The notes: a model not told the origin generated them from the sequence alone. A stretch of DNA of 64,000 bases from Osedax frankpressi (GCA_964035775.1 OZ038316.1:33131073-33195072), one strand, 5' to 3'. Shown: positions 23,960 through 34,917, counted from the first letter of the stretch. Numbers and translations: made by a program.

Positions 23960-26900
23960 TCACTTCAATGGACAAATTCATAAATAAATGCATTGACCAA
24001 AACTACTTTCCCCAACCACTAATATCTGCTATAATAATTACTAAACTTAAGATAGCTAACCTTTATACAGTATTACTCAACACCTACACACCTATATATA
24101 ACCTAACTCTACTATCAAAACTGATAAAAAAGAGTAATATCCAACGATATAACTACCTACCTCGCTCACTATGACCGTACAGATCCGTTACATAGTGTAT
24201 ATAAGAACTGCCATATCACAGAAACGATACTCCTCGATCTCACTAACTACATTGCTAACAGTATTACACACTATGATTATATAATACTAGTTCTACTAGA
24301 TTTACCCTCTGCATTTGATAACATTAACCATAACATCCTCATTATTAAAATCCAATCTCTAGGTATGAATCAAAATATAATTACTATTATAAAATGATAC
24401 CTCATGGATAGCACATTTTCTATTAAATGTAGTAATATCATTAACCAATATCCTGATTTTGGAGTACCACATAGTAGTGAATTATGTCCTTTACTTTTTT
24501 GTATTTATATTTCCGATATCAAACACCTGCTAAATCAATAGAATATACATTACCATATCTACCCCGATGACAAACAGCTATTTATTAGGACAAACAACTA
24601 TATATTAAGACACACATCTATATATTAAGACACACAGCTCTATATTAAGACACACAGCTCTATATTAAGACAAACAGCTATATATTAAGACAAACAGCTA
24701 TTTATTAAGACAAACAGCTATATATTAAGACACACAGCTCTATATTAAGACACACAGCTCTATATTAAGACAAACAGCTATATATTAAGACAAACAGCTA
24801 TTTATTAAGACACACATCTATATATTAAGACACACATCTATATATTAAGACACACATCTATATATTAAGACACATATATCTATATTAAGACAAACAGCTA
24901 TATATTAAGACACACAGCTATATATAAAGACACACAGCTATAGATTAAGACACACATCTATATATTAAGACACACATTTATATATTATGACAAACAGCTA
25001 TTTATTAAGACACACAGCTATATATTAAGACACACATCTATATATAAAGACACACAGCTATAGATTAAGACACACAGCTATATATTAAGACACACATTTA
25101 TATATTAAGACAAACAGCTATTTATTAAGACACACATCTATTTATTAAGACAAACAGCTATTTATTAAGACATACAGCTATATATTAAGACACACAGCTA
25201 TATATTAAGACAAACAGCTATATATTAAGACACACAGCTCTTTATTAAGACAAATATCTATATATTAAGACAAACAGCTATTTATTAAGACAAACAGCTA
25301 TATATTAAGACACACAGCTATATATTAAGACACACATCTATATATTAAGACAAACAGCTATATATTAAGACAAACAGCTATTTATTAAGACAAACAGCTA
25401 TATATTAAGACAAACATCTATTTATTAAGATACACATCTATATATTAAGATACACAGCTATATATTAAGACATACAGCTCTATATTAAGACAAACAGCTA
25501 TTTATTAAGACAAACAGCTATATATTAAGACAAACAGCTATTTATTAAGACACACAGCTATATATTAAGATACACAGCTATATATTAAGACACACAGCTA
25601 TATATAAAGACACACAGCTATAGATTAAGACACACAGCTATATATTAAGATACACAGCTATATATTAAGACACACAGCTATATATTAAGATACACAGCTA
25701 TATATTAAGATACACAGCTATATATTAAGACCCACATCTATATATTAAGACAAACAGCTAAATATTAAGACAAACAGCTATATATTAAGACACACAGCTA
25801 TATATTAAGACACACAACTATATATTAAGACTCACATCTATTTATTAAGACACACGGCTATTTATTAAGACAAACATCTATTTATTAAGACACACAGCTA
25901 TTTATTAAGACACACATCTATATATTAAGACAAACAGCTATATATTAAGACAAACAGCTATATATTAAGACACACAGCTATATATTAAGACAAACTTAGC
26001 AACTTTAACGAAACCTCCCTTAGATTAATAATATTATAACGGAATTCACAAACTTCTACAGTCACAAATACTTAAAATTCTATTCCCCTAAAACTGAATG
26101 CATAAATATTCTATAACAAAATCCACTTCCCCCCAACATTAAATGCATAAAAATAGCAAATACCGATGTAACAATACAAAAAAACTATCACTAATCTTCG
26201 ATTCAAACTTTACTCGGACCATTCATTGAATAGCCAAAGTTCTTCAATTGTTAACAAAATATAACTATAAACTAATACAGATTAAACAAATACAGAAATC
26301 ACTTGACATACAATCTCCAAAAATACTGATTACTTCAAAAGTACTCCCCAATCTAGATTACTACATTAGCATACTATAATCACTACAAATAAAAACTACT
26401 GAAACCGCTTAACAAATTAATTAATACATCATGCCGAACTATTTACAAACTTCCAAAAAAATCTCACATTTCAGAATTTCTGAAGAATATGAAATGGCAA
26501 CATTTCAAAGAAAGATCTAATTATAAGTTAATATGCATCATTCACACTGTCATCTATAAACAAACACCAAGCTATATTTCAACTCAAATTAATAAATATA
26601 TTAATAACAGAACACTGAGATCTACAAACAAACTTACACTCAATGCTTCCCTAGCTTCTCACAAACTGCCTTCCTTCATTCAGCCCCTACTTTATGGAAT
26701 GGACTACCATCTAAACTACAATAAGAACCAAACATAAAATAATACCCAATCCATCTACTTACTATTTTCTACTACATCATATATCATACTATTCGCGTAT
26801 TTATTTTCAATACACTAATTTATTGCTCTATAAACTACACCTACTTATAATACTGACCAACAATGACTTATCGCATTACTACAATTGAATTGAATTGTCC

Positions 26901-27107
26901 AACTTAATAACAAACTATAATTTCTCACCACACTGCACAACTACTGAATCCCGTCTACTATCCCTACACCACACGAACTTACTTAACTTCCTTACTCATA
27001 CTTTTCCTATTATTATCTTTCTGTTACTACTTGCTTATCATTATTATTAATATTATACACGTCTGATTGGGCAAAAGCCTAGAAATCTGTTTAAATAAAT
27101 AAATCAC
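23960..27107 (+). mobile_element. 5'-truncated CR1/L2-like LINE, split by an internal tandem array
   Basis: Plus strand. The start (FINKCIDQNYFPQPL, then LNTYTPIYNLTLLSKL) is the N-terminal end of a non-LTR reverse transcriptase, so the endonuclease half is missing. It then shows ILLDLTNYIANSI, motif A (LVLLDLPSAFDNINHNIL, near 24290), motif B (FGVPHSSELCPLLFCIYISD, near 24460-24520) and motif C (HIYPDDKQLF, near 24550-24585; Pro replaces the usual Ala). A 1.4-kb 20-bp array follows at once. After it the C-terminal part resumes: a region matching LKLNPSKTECI (near 26080), then SKVLPNLDYCNSILY-like sequence (near 26340), KNMKWQHFKERSNYKL (26489 on), RTLRSTNKL and TLWNGLPSKL (near 26690), the usual CR1/L2 tail order. 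The 3' end is gggcaaaagcctagaaatct followed by (aaat)n at 27085-27107, typical of the group. Several stops and at least one frameshift make it inactive. Confidence 0.9.
24571..25995. repeat. 20-bp tandem array (tatattaagacacacagcta) inside the LINE
   Basis: About 71 copies with no length change at all: every unit keeps the 20-bp register from the first (24571) to the last. Units mix two half-words: tatattaaga/tttattaaga/tatataaaga/tagattaaga and cacacagcta/caaacagcta/cacacatcta/cacacagctc. The first unit, caaacagctatttattagga, is itself the LINE sequence that encodes KQLFI right after the catalytic DD, so the array seems to have grown from it. Multi-unit duplications are visible: a 5-unit (100-bp) repeat at 24621/24721 and a 6-unit (120-bp) repeat at 24901/25021. 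The latter holds the rare tatataaaga and tagattaaga units, which recur at 25601. Confidence 0.97.
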
Positions 27108-27290
27108 AAATCACACATTCGCATATATACGCACACTTACGCACATATTCGCACTCATTCGAATATATTAGCATACATATATATACATACACAGTCGCAT
27201 ACATACATACACATCCGCACACCGTCGTATACATGCGCACACATTAGCACACACATACATACACACAGTCGAACATATACTCTCACATTC
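27108..27290. repeat. Decayed (ACATACGC)n / CA-rich repeat
   Basis: Words such as cacacattcgca, cgcacacttacgcac, cagtcgcatacatacatac. The right-hand counterpart of the CA tract at 23905-23944. Most of a minus-strand open frame (27155-27355) is its Cys/Val/Tyr-rich translation. Confidence 0.8.
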
Positions 27291-27689
27291 TCCTGTAGCA
27301 CTACGGTCTCTAGAATGTATCTAATGACAAATTGATCGCCATAACATTCCTCCAAACCCGTAGCAAACTGTCGGAGACTATAGATGGGTACAATTAACGG
27401 TCGGATTCAGTGCTCATATTATTGACCAGTAGGTCTGACGTGGCAACTGCTTACCACTACTTTGTTTACGGTTCTCAAGGTCAATTACGTAAAGTAAATC
27501 TAATTAGAAATATTATAAAAAACTCGATTTTTAATTGATGAATATATTGATTTCCAATAACTACTGACTCCCACCTTTATTTATATTATCCCGGATTTAA
27601 AACGTGATCGCTATTCAGATCGATAAATAGTCATCGCAAAGTAGCCGCCCGATAAAGTTCTAAATTGTATTGTATGTAAAGGAAATCCA
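27291..27689. other. Unassigned, less AT-rich stretch
   Basis: On the minus strand about 41 codons stay open just before the CA-rich tract (around 27270-27405) and read LRQFATGLEECYGDQFVIR, then YILETVVLQENV, a protein-like composition. I recognise no family and see no convincing splice sites, so this is at most a possible gene or transposon fragment. Confidence 0.3.
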
Positions 27690-27755
27690 TATTTACTCCA
27701 GTGGTATTACTTAGTTTCGAGGTCATGGGTTCAAGGTTCAAGGTTCAAGTAATGA
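27690..27755 (+). mobile_element. tRNA-derived SINE-like fragment
   Basis: cgaggtcatgggttcaagg has the form of a tRNA anticodon-side arm plus RNA polymerase III B box (GGTTCRANNCC). A triplet duplication of ggttcaa follows the box. The A-box half before it is only weakly kept. Confidence 0.45.
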
Positions 27756-27857
27756 GGCGCCGTAGCAAATTCGTATTTTAAATTAATTGAAAGTAAAGTC
27801 CTAATAAATGTTCTCCGACGCAATACCATTATTATTTATTATATATATACTCAAATA

Positions 27858-27926
27858 GGATGGTGTAGTGTTCACCCTTTATACTACATACAGCTAATTA
27901 ACAACGAAGTTATTAGTTCAAATTAG
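27858..27926 (+). mobile_element. tRNA-derived SINE head
   Basis: aggatggtgtagtgttcacc matches the A-box region of tRNA-like SINE heads (GGTGTAGTGGTTA-type). A degenerate B box (tattagttcaaattag) lies about 50 bases on, the right spacing for a tRNA. Too diverged to fold as an intact tRNA. The 3' end runs into the TA microsatellite at 27994. Confidence 0.5.
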
Positions 27927-27991
27927 TAATAATAACGGCGTATGTCATAAGAACGTAAAAACACTCTGCGATAACTACACGATAATATAAG

Positions 27992-27993
<2 letters not shown>

Positions 27994-28079
<86 letters not shown>

Positions 28080-28084
28080 ATGTA
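27994..28084. repeat. (TA)n microsatellite
   Basis: About 90 bases of TA with one tac interruption near 28033. Confidence 0.96.
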
Positions 28085-28531
28085 TTTGCGTTACAATATA
28101 ATTCCAGGCATGCCACAGAGTATTTCTTATAAAGTAAGATACATATTACATTACGTCATATTTATAAGTTAATATTAACATAATATAATATATTAGTAAT
28201 AAATTTGATTAATGTAACTTTTTTTTACAAATTTGTTTATTTTTATTATTTTTTCTTCGTTGTTTTTCTCATTATTATTTTCTCTTAAAATAAATTCGAC
28301 CACCGATAAATCGCTTAATATTTAATATGACACTAACTTAATATACTAATAACATAATAATAATCAGAATAATAATAAACTAATAATAATAAATAGAGCT
28401 TATTATATATTTCACTCATTTGCGATAAAATCGATTATTCTTACCTTACGATATTTATGATTTAAAAAGACTATATATAAATTGCCTTGTTATTGTAATG
28501 TTAAATGTATAGGCTGCCAATTGGCAAACGC
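28085..28531. other. AT-rich intergenic DNA
   Basis: Nothing recognised beyond poly-T and taataa runs. Confidence 0.55.
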
Positions 28532-28599
28532 GGCACCTACAGCGTAAACGTGGGTCCTATGGTGTCGGCAATAAAGTGTGGGACCCACACTGTAGGTCC
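28532..28599. repeat. GC-rich imperfect inverted repeat
   Basis: Left arm cacctacagcgtaaacgtggg, one base beyond which lies tcc (28534-28556), pairs with the right arm gggacccacactgtaggtcc (28580-28599) around a 23-base centre, with one small bulge. It stands out as a GC-rich island in AT-rich DNA. It could be a foldback element, a structured RNA or a transposon end. A short plus-strand open frame across it (starts AANWQTRHLQRKRG) is not convincing as a gene. Confidence 0.6.
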
Positions 28600-28835
28600 G
28601 GAGTTCTCATGCGGACCTAAAATTAAAATTAAATACTAGATAATCATTTTACTTTCATTTTTCATCACTTCTATATAAATTGTAATTTTTTTGGCCTGTT
28701 TTTGTTAATTCCAGAATATCGTAACTCAGAGCAGATTGCAACAATCTGTTTATAGTTATTCTCTTAATAAGTTTAATTCAAATTCCTTGAATTAAATCAA
28801 TTATCGACTATATACAATCTAAAACAATAAAAACC

Positions 28836-28874
28836 GATACAATACAATACAATACAATACAATATAATACAATA
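28836..28874. repeat. (AATAC)n microsatellite
   Basis: About seven copies of atacaata-type pentamers. Confidence 0.88.
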
Positions 28875-28977
28875 TATAAATATATATAATAATGTATAGT
28901 TTAAAAGTAGTAAATGATAATTAATAAAGTTATGTATTGGTCAGAAGAAGGCCGTCGTTGAAAGTAGTGTCCAATAG

Positions 28978-30110
28978 CGGTCTGAGGGGATCAGAGGTAA
29001 ACATTAGTAGTCAATGGTCAGTAGTGGTCTGAGGGGATCAGAGGTAAACATTAGTAGTCAATGGTCAGTAGTGGTCTGAGGGTATCGGAGGTAAACATTA
29101 GTAGTCAATGGTCAGTAGTGGTCTGAGGGTATCGGAGGTAAACATTAGTAGTCAATGGTCAGTAGTGGTCTGAGGGTATCGGAGGTAAACATTAGTAGTC
29201 AATGGTCAGTAGTGGTCTGAGGGTATCGGAGGTAAACATTAGTAGTCAATGGTCAGTAGTGGTCTGAGGGTATCGGAGGTAAACATTAGTAGTCAATGGT
29301 CAGTAGTGGTCTGAGGGTATCGGAGGTAAACATTAGTAGTCAATGGTCAGTAGTGGTCTGAGGGTATCGGAGGTAAACATTAGTAGTCAATGGTCAGTAG
29401 TGGTCTGAGGGTATCGGAGGTAAACATTAGTAGTCAATGGTCAGTAGTGGTCTGAGGGTATCGGAGGTAAACATTAGTAGTCAATGGTCAGTAGTGGTCT
29501 GAGGGTATCGGAGGTAAACATTAGTAGTCAATGGTCAGTAGTGGTCTGAGGGTATCGGAGGTAAACATTAGTAGTCAATGGTCAGTAGTGGTCTGAGGGT
29601 ATCGGAGGTAAACATTAGTAGTCAATGGTCAGTAGTGGTCTGAGGGTATCGGAGGTAAACATTAGTAGTCAATGGTCAGTAGTGGTCTGAGGGTATCGGA
29701 GGTAAACATTAGTAGTCAATGGTCAGTAGTGGTCTGAGGGGATCGGAGGTAAACATTAGTAGTCAATGGTCAGTAGTGGTCTGAGGGTATCGGAGGTAAA
29801 CATTAGTAGTCAATGGTCAGTAGTGGTCTGAGGGTATCGGAGGTAAACATTAGTAGTCAATGGTCAGTAGTGGTCTGAGGGTATCGGAGGTAAACATTAG
29901 TAGTCAATGGTCAGTAGTGGTCTGAGGGTATCGGAGGTAAACATTAGTAGTCAATGGTCAGTAGTGGTCTGAGGGTATCGGAGGTAAACATTAGTAGTCA
30001 ATGGTCAGTAGTGGTCTGAGGGTATCGGAGGTAAACATTAGTAGTCAATGGTCAGTAGTGGTCTGAGGGGATCAGAGGTAAACATTAGTAGTCAAGGGTC
30101 AGCAGTAGTC
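28978..30110. repeat. 47-bp minisatellite, 24 units
   Basis: The word tctgag recurs every 47 bases from 28981 to 30062 without a single length change (23 steps). Each unit contains gtggtctgaggg, tatcggaggtaaacattag and tagtcaatggtcagta. Nearly all inner units are identical. The first two and the last unit carry ggggatcagagg instead of gggtatcggagg, and one inner unit (near 29735) has the intermediate ggggatcggagg. GC content is high for this window. Confidence 0.98.
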
Positions 30111-30266
30111 AGACCACAAGGGTACGTCATGGTAAAGTGGGCAGGTAGGAAGGCAAATGTAACTATATCCTAGGTCTGCGACAGTGTGTTGATATGGCTC
30201 AGGTAAACTGGTTATTGCTATTATTATTAGTGTATTTGTTATACGTCAGGTTTTACATTGCAAAGA

Positions 30267-30413
30267 ATGGGCGCCACTAATAATAGAACTATTAATAGAG
30301 CGGAACAACGATTTATGTATTCTGTTCGTATAAGTAGATCACGTACTCGAGGATCATTTATTCATGCACATGACATATCCTGTCAAGTAGTAGGTGCTAA
30401 TAGGTTCAATTAA
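30267..30413 (+). CDS. Small open frame, 48 codons, unknown
   Basis: ATG at 30267 to TAA at 30411. Starts MGATNNRTINRAEQRFMYSV, is basic and Arg/Ser-rich in the middle (RISRSRTRGSF) and ends DISCQVVGANRFN. Its composition is unlike the Ile/Asn/Tyr-rich chance frames elsewhere here. No family recognised, no splice sites chosen, and it may be a fragment of a transposon or exon. A hairpin lies 25 bases downstream. Confidence 0.25.
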   Translation: MGATNNRTINRAEQRFMYSVRISRSRTRGSFIHAHDISCQVVGANRFN

Positions 30414-30437
30414 TCCTGTACAGTTATAATATCCTAT

Positions 30438-30468
30438 TACCAAGTGATACAGGCTGTATTACTTGGTA
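30438..30468. repeat. Hairpin-forming inverted repeat, 14-bp arms
   Basis: taccaagtgataca and tgtattacttggta pair with one mismatch around a 3-base loop, followed by a T-rich run. In bacteria it would look like a terminator; here it is just a strong local inverted repeat. Confidence 0.75.
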
Positions 30469-30802
30469 TTTTTTGTTAAATAAAAAATAAATTTTTTTTT
30501 TAGAAATTTTCGAATCCCAATACTTATATTTATTTTATTGAAATTTTCAACGCATATGTGTACCATTATCAAAACAAATTGCTCTTAAAATTTTATAAAT
30601 AGACCTCCTGTTGATTATATAATATCTATTATTATAACCGACAGTGACAATGGATAGTATCGAAGCTCGCCGTAAGTTATATTTATTGCATGACAAACTT
30701 TGTTGACAACCGATGGCTGAATGTAAAAACTAATCGGCCGATATCGATATTAAATACGTCATTAATATCGCGTAGGTCTCGATCTTAATTCAATCGTCGA
30801 TA

Positions 30803-31033
30803 TTATGTAAATCATCGGTATAGAGTAGGATATATGTATTAAGTAAGATATTGGTATTAAGTAGGATATTTGTATTAAGTAAGTCATCGGTATTAAGTAA
30901 ATAGCGGTATTAAGTAAGACATCGGTATTTAGTATGATATCGGTATTTAGTATGATATTGTTATTAAGTAAGATATAAATATTAAGTAGGTCATTAATGA
31001 TATTAATTAGTACCAATTGGTATTAAGTAGGTT
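30803..31033. repeat. Degenerate 18-bp repeat (atcggtattaagtaagat)
   Basis: About 12 units of atcggtattaagtaagat with substitutions and a few indels. An 84-codon minus-strand frame (30762-31016) with ILNTD/YLIP repeats is its translation. Confidence 0.85.
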
Positions 31034-31499
31034 AACTTTATTGGCGATTTAAAGATAATAATATAAAAGTTATAAGTTATACAATAGTATAATGAGATAG
31101 TAAATCCTTTAACCCGTTTATAACATCTAATATAAGATCTACGGATTCATTCGGATTATGTTGTGGTCTATTTTCTTTGTTACTTTAAGGAAATCGACCT
31201 CTTTTTATGAGTGACTCATTCATATAACTTATTATCTCACATGGAGTACATTTTAAAATTTAAATTAAATTTATAAATACTAAAAGCAAATTTACAATTC
31301 TCGGTGACATATTTTATTAATATTGTCACACATTAATTAAATCATGATTTTATGATTCTAATCAAATTGTTGAAACACCAGATAGTAGATTATATTGCTG
31401 AAATGGACGTCGGACAATATACCTGAATCTAGGGGCGAATTTAACTGCGATCTAACAATATGCTATTGATTCAGCTTATGATAATCCGTAGATGATTAA
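31034..31499. other. AT-rich intergenic DNA, nothing recognised
   Basis: No repeat, coding or RNA feature supported. Confidence 0.55.
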
Positions 31500-31715
31500 T
31501 TACCCTATCCTCTATACACTACCTATACTACATTATACATTCTATATCATTATACACTACATATACTATTTTATACACTCTATATCATTATATACTACAT
31601 ATACTACATTATACTCTATATATCATTATACACTATATATGCTACATTATACTCTCTATATCATTATACACTAGATATACTACATTATGCACTCTATATT
31701 ATTATATACATATAG
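31500..31715. repeat. About 38-bp degenerate minisatellite
   Basis: Five to six units built from ctatatcattatacacta and catatactacattatacact, with several small deletions. Confidence 0.85.
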
Positions 31716-31943
31716 AGCACTTCCGTTTCTATCATCCGCATACAAACCTTACCAGCGTCATCGTCTCCCATATCCGGGCCCTCATTCCGGGTCTTATTCT
31801 TGGTAGAATGCAGGATCTTAATAGGTCCTGGGGATATCGCCATCGCATACGATACACTAACTACACCTCGGTACTTATGAGATCTTAGTCATGATTGGGG
31901 AACAGAAGTAAGATACGAGGTGTGTCCACGGGAACACACGGAA
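31716..31943. other. Less AT-rich unique segment, unassigned
   Basis: More G+C than average (for example ccgggccctcattccggg near 31774). Short frames are open on the plus strand but none belongs to a family I know. Confidence 0.4.
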
Positions 31944-32032
31944 CATGGCATGGGGTGTTTCATGGGGCGTGTCATGGGGAGTGTCATGGGGCGTGTCATG
32001 GGCATGTCATGCGGCGTGTCATGAGGTGTGGA
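31944..32032. repeat. 12-bp minisatellite (tcatggggcgtg)
   Basis: About seven units of tcatggggcgtg with substitutions and one short unit. The GVSWGVSWG open frame is its translation. Confidence 0.88.
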
Positions 32033-32108
32033 TAAAGATGTGTATTCGCGGGCGTGGTCATATGAGTCTGTATGTGTTCAATTATATGTATCTCCTCTCT
32101 ATATATAC

Positions 32109-32259
<151 letters not shown>

Positions 32260-32372
32260 TTCTAATTAGGTTAAAAATCATGGGTCGATAGATGATCTCG
32301 GTTTATCATTACGCAATAGCAGTATTCCACTTTGTACATATAAAATCTATTTCAATGTTGGGCGTGGCATAA

Positions 32373-32540
32373 TCTCACAAACACCGCGTAACGAGTTGCG
32401 ACATACGTCGGTCGACTCTAGCCCAAGTTTCGTCCGAAGTACCACCGAATTACGTACGGATATCGGTGCTTCCACTACTCAGCACCTATTTTCTTGGAGA
32501 GCTTCTATTAGACACCGGCGTAGTCGTAGATCCACGGTAG
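32373..32540 (+). mobile_element. Possible LTR-element protease fragment (fossil)
   Basis: About 55 plus-strand codons include GELLLDTGVVVD, resembling the LLDTGA catalytic motif of retropepsins in LTR elements. The surrounding residues are not diagnostic, and no neighbouring reverse transcriptase or LTR was found, so this is a weak call for an isolated old fragment. Confidence 0.3.
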
Positions 32541-32684
32541 ACCATGGCTAGTTACGTTTAAGTATATTCTAGATGCATCTCTATCGTGAATATACTCTAT
32601 AGCGTCTGCTTGATTAGTTTGTACGTCTATATATCGTCTAGAGAAGAACGTACGTCTAAAAATACGTTATCCGCAATATCTATT

Positions 32685-32900
32685 TGGTGGTGCTATGGGT
32701 AAGTGATGAACCCAAGGTCTTATAATACTTACTGCAGAAGGTCTGTTGTTCGAATCTCGTTCCGGTCTAAAAAATAAGATCTAAAAAAAGTATGATTATG
32801 TATTAAAAGGTCTAGTTCATTTTATCCTGTTATGTATTTCCTTTTTGCCATTTCTAGGAATGAATAAGACTCGATATAATTTATAAATACTCATAAATAA
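32685..32900 (+). mobile_element. tRNA-derived SINE-like element
   Basis: ggtggtgctatgggtaagtg resembles an A-box half. The B box (tgttcgaatctcg, near 32746) follows at tRNA-like spacing. A body of about 100 bases ends in an AT-rich tail (actcataaataaaa near 32890). Unrelated by eye in its body to the two other tRNA-like heads at 27.7-27.9 kb. Confidence 0.55.
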
Positions 32901-33120
32901 AATCTATTTAATATAATCAATACACTATAGTCTACATACTATATTATATACTATATATACTATAATATACTATATATTACTATATAGTATACTATTATAT
33001 ATAATATATTATATATCCTTAGTCTATATACTATTTTCCATATACTACCAGCTATATACTATGGTATATATAATGCAGTTCATATACTATATTCTATGTA
33101 ATACAGTATATACTAACATA
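32901..33120. repeat. TA-rich simple sequence (tatactatat words)
   Basis: Repeated tatactatat, atatactat and ctatatactat words without a fixed period. Confidence 0.6.
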
Positions 33121-33349
33121 TTAACTATAAATAGGTATTAGCATGTTAATAAGTATGTATGAACTGTAATAATACTGTAATTATTATACGTTTAGATATA
33201 TAGTTTAGTTTTACTAACTCATGCAGGTTTTAATCTATATTTTGATTTTAGCATATTTAGATACTTATAAACAGATTTTACACATTATTAATTGATAACA
33301 AACCATTGTTAAGACATTAAGTGCGTATTACATAATATATGCGAATATA

Positions 33350-33405
<56 letters not shown>
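33350..33405. repeat. (TA)n microsatellite
   Basis: About 28 TA dinucleotides without interruption. Confidence 0.97.
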
Positions 33406-33408
<3 letters not shown>

Positions 33409-34118
33409 TTAGTATATCTGCCATTTATAGGTATCTATATCATGATTCAACTACCGTATATACTGTACATTATAATCTGTATACCGTACACTGTACACTG
33501 TACATTGTATAGCCTGCTACGATTTGTAATGAAGTGTTTGAGTATTTCTGATTACATCATATGGACTGTCGACCGATGGGTTACGTAAGTAAGTGGAATG
33601 TTATCACCAATGCTAATACAATAGATTAATAATAAGAATGCACTGTTTGGTTTTATAGAAAGGGAAACGGATTTTAAATTCTTTACATAAAATGCGATCT
33701 ATAGTAACTCAGCTAAAGCGTTTTCGTTGTCTTATCATTCAATCACACCTGCATGCAAATATTGGGTACCTTAAATTAAGTCTCCTAGTGTTGTACATGA
33801 TAATACAATGATACACGTATTATTTATACATATCATTTTCACAGGTTTTAATGCAAAGATTGCCAACAAATGAAACCAAATTTAGTAATATATATTACAA
33901 ATCCAATTAGATTTATTTTTACTATAAATATGTATATATTACGTGACCTATGATGTAATTATTGTGAACTATTGTGAGCATATATTAACCATAAGTATTT
34001 ATAATTTAGTCATTAAGTTTTACTATCCTAGGTATAATTTGATGATATTTGATAGTTACTTAAATGACTAATATTAAATTACTTTTTGTATAGTCTATAT
34101 CTATATGCATATTATAGG
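33406..34118. other. AT-rich intergenic DNA
   Basis: Only a short gtacactgtacactgtacat repeat near 33485-33508 stands out. No gene supported. Confidence 0.55.
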
Positions 34119-34136
34119 TATATATATATATATATA

Positions 34137-34184
<48 letters not shown>

Positions 34185-34190
34185 ATATAT
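34119..34190. repeat. (TA)n microsatellite
   Basis: TA run with one tatgat step near 34137. Confidence 0.95.
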
Positions 34191-34917
34191 GTAAACGGAA
34201 GTGAGTCCCAGCTTACGCTATTTGCTTTGCTCAGACAAAATCTAAGTATAAATCTACAGTAATAATCATAGCAATATCTTCTTCAATAGATACATCAATA
34301 GCTACATCGATAGCTAAACCAATAGTGAGAATAATAGTAACTACAATAGACAAACGCGCGAATATAATATACTAATAGGAACACTTAATTAAATATAGGT
34401 TTATTTAAAAAAAAACATACAACAAATATCTAATCATATGCAAATCTATAACATTTATTAGTATATTATATTATATTATGATATACTACAATTTATAATC
34501 TATTATATGATAGTATACTATCCAGTAAATATCCCAACATAATAAACCTTGCAGTAAATGTATTGTTTTTCATTGAATAATTACTTTCTTATTATTATGT
34601 AATTTAGAAAACGTATTTACTCTCTACAAAAAAACAATTACATTGGCACGATTAGCGTCCCAACAGTGGGTGGTTTATTCGGAATACGTATTTAATCACT
34701 GATGTGTGGCTGTTTAAGTAGATTATAATACATATACTTTGGCAGTATACGAAAGTCGCGCCACCAAATCTACCACAGAGGTCCGGTAATTGAATTACGA
34801 TGTAGAATTATCACCCCGGAGGAGAAGTCCACGTGTATGTGCACATTGACCTAGAAATGCCCCTGGACATGCGAAAAAGGGGTCATAGTTTGCAAAAATA
34901 TTCTACGATAAAGTATA
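34191..34917. other. Unassigned segment with a GC-richer island
   Basis: 34650-34890 is much less AT-rich than its surroundings (cacgattagcgtcccaacag, ccccggaggagaagtccacg). Its short frames in both directions match no family I recognise. It may be an exon, a SINE body or part of a dead transposon. Confidence 0.4.

Larger units (their letters stand above)
30111..30802. other. Unique segment right of the 47-bp array
   Basis: More balanced base composition to about 30430, then AT-rich. Holds the small open frame and hairpin listed separately. No known family. Confidence 0.5.

Noticed and set aside
24571-25995. CRISPR-like regular spacing
   Set aside because: Units are contiguous with no unique spacers; host is eukaryotic. 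The same applies to all other arrays here.
26489-26737. 82-codon plus-strand frame as a host gene
   Set aside because: It is the C-terminal end of the LINE reverse-transcriptase protein.
27858-27926. Functional tRNA gene
   Set aside because: A- and B-box words are present but the arms do not pair well and the B box is degenerate, fitting a SINE head instead.
30438-30468. Bacterial-type terminator
   Set aside because: Hairpin plus T run looks like one, but the surrounding sequence is eukaryotic.
30762-31016. 84-codon minus-strand frame with ILNTD repeats
   Set aside because: Translation of the degenerate 18-bp repeat, whose length is a multiple of three and so stays open.
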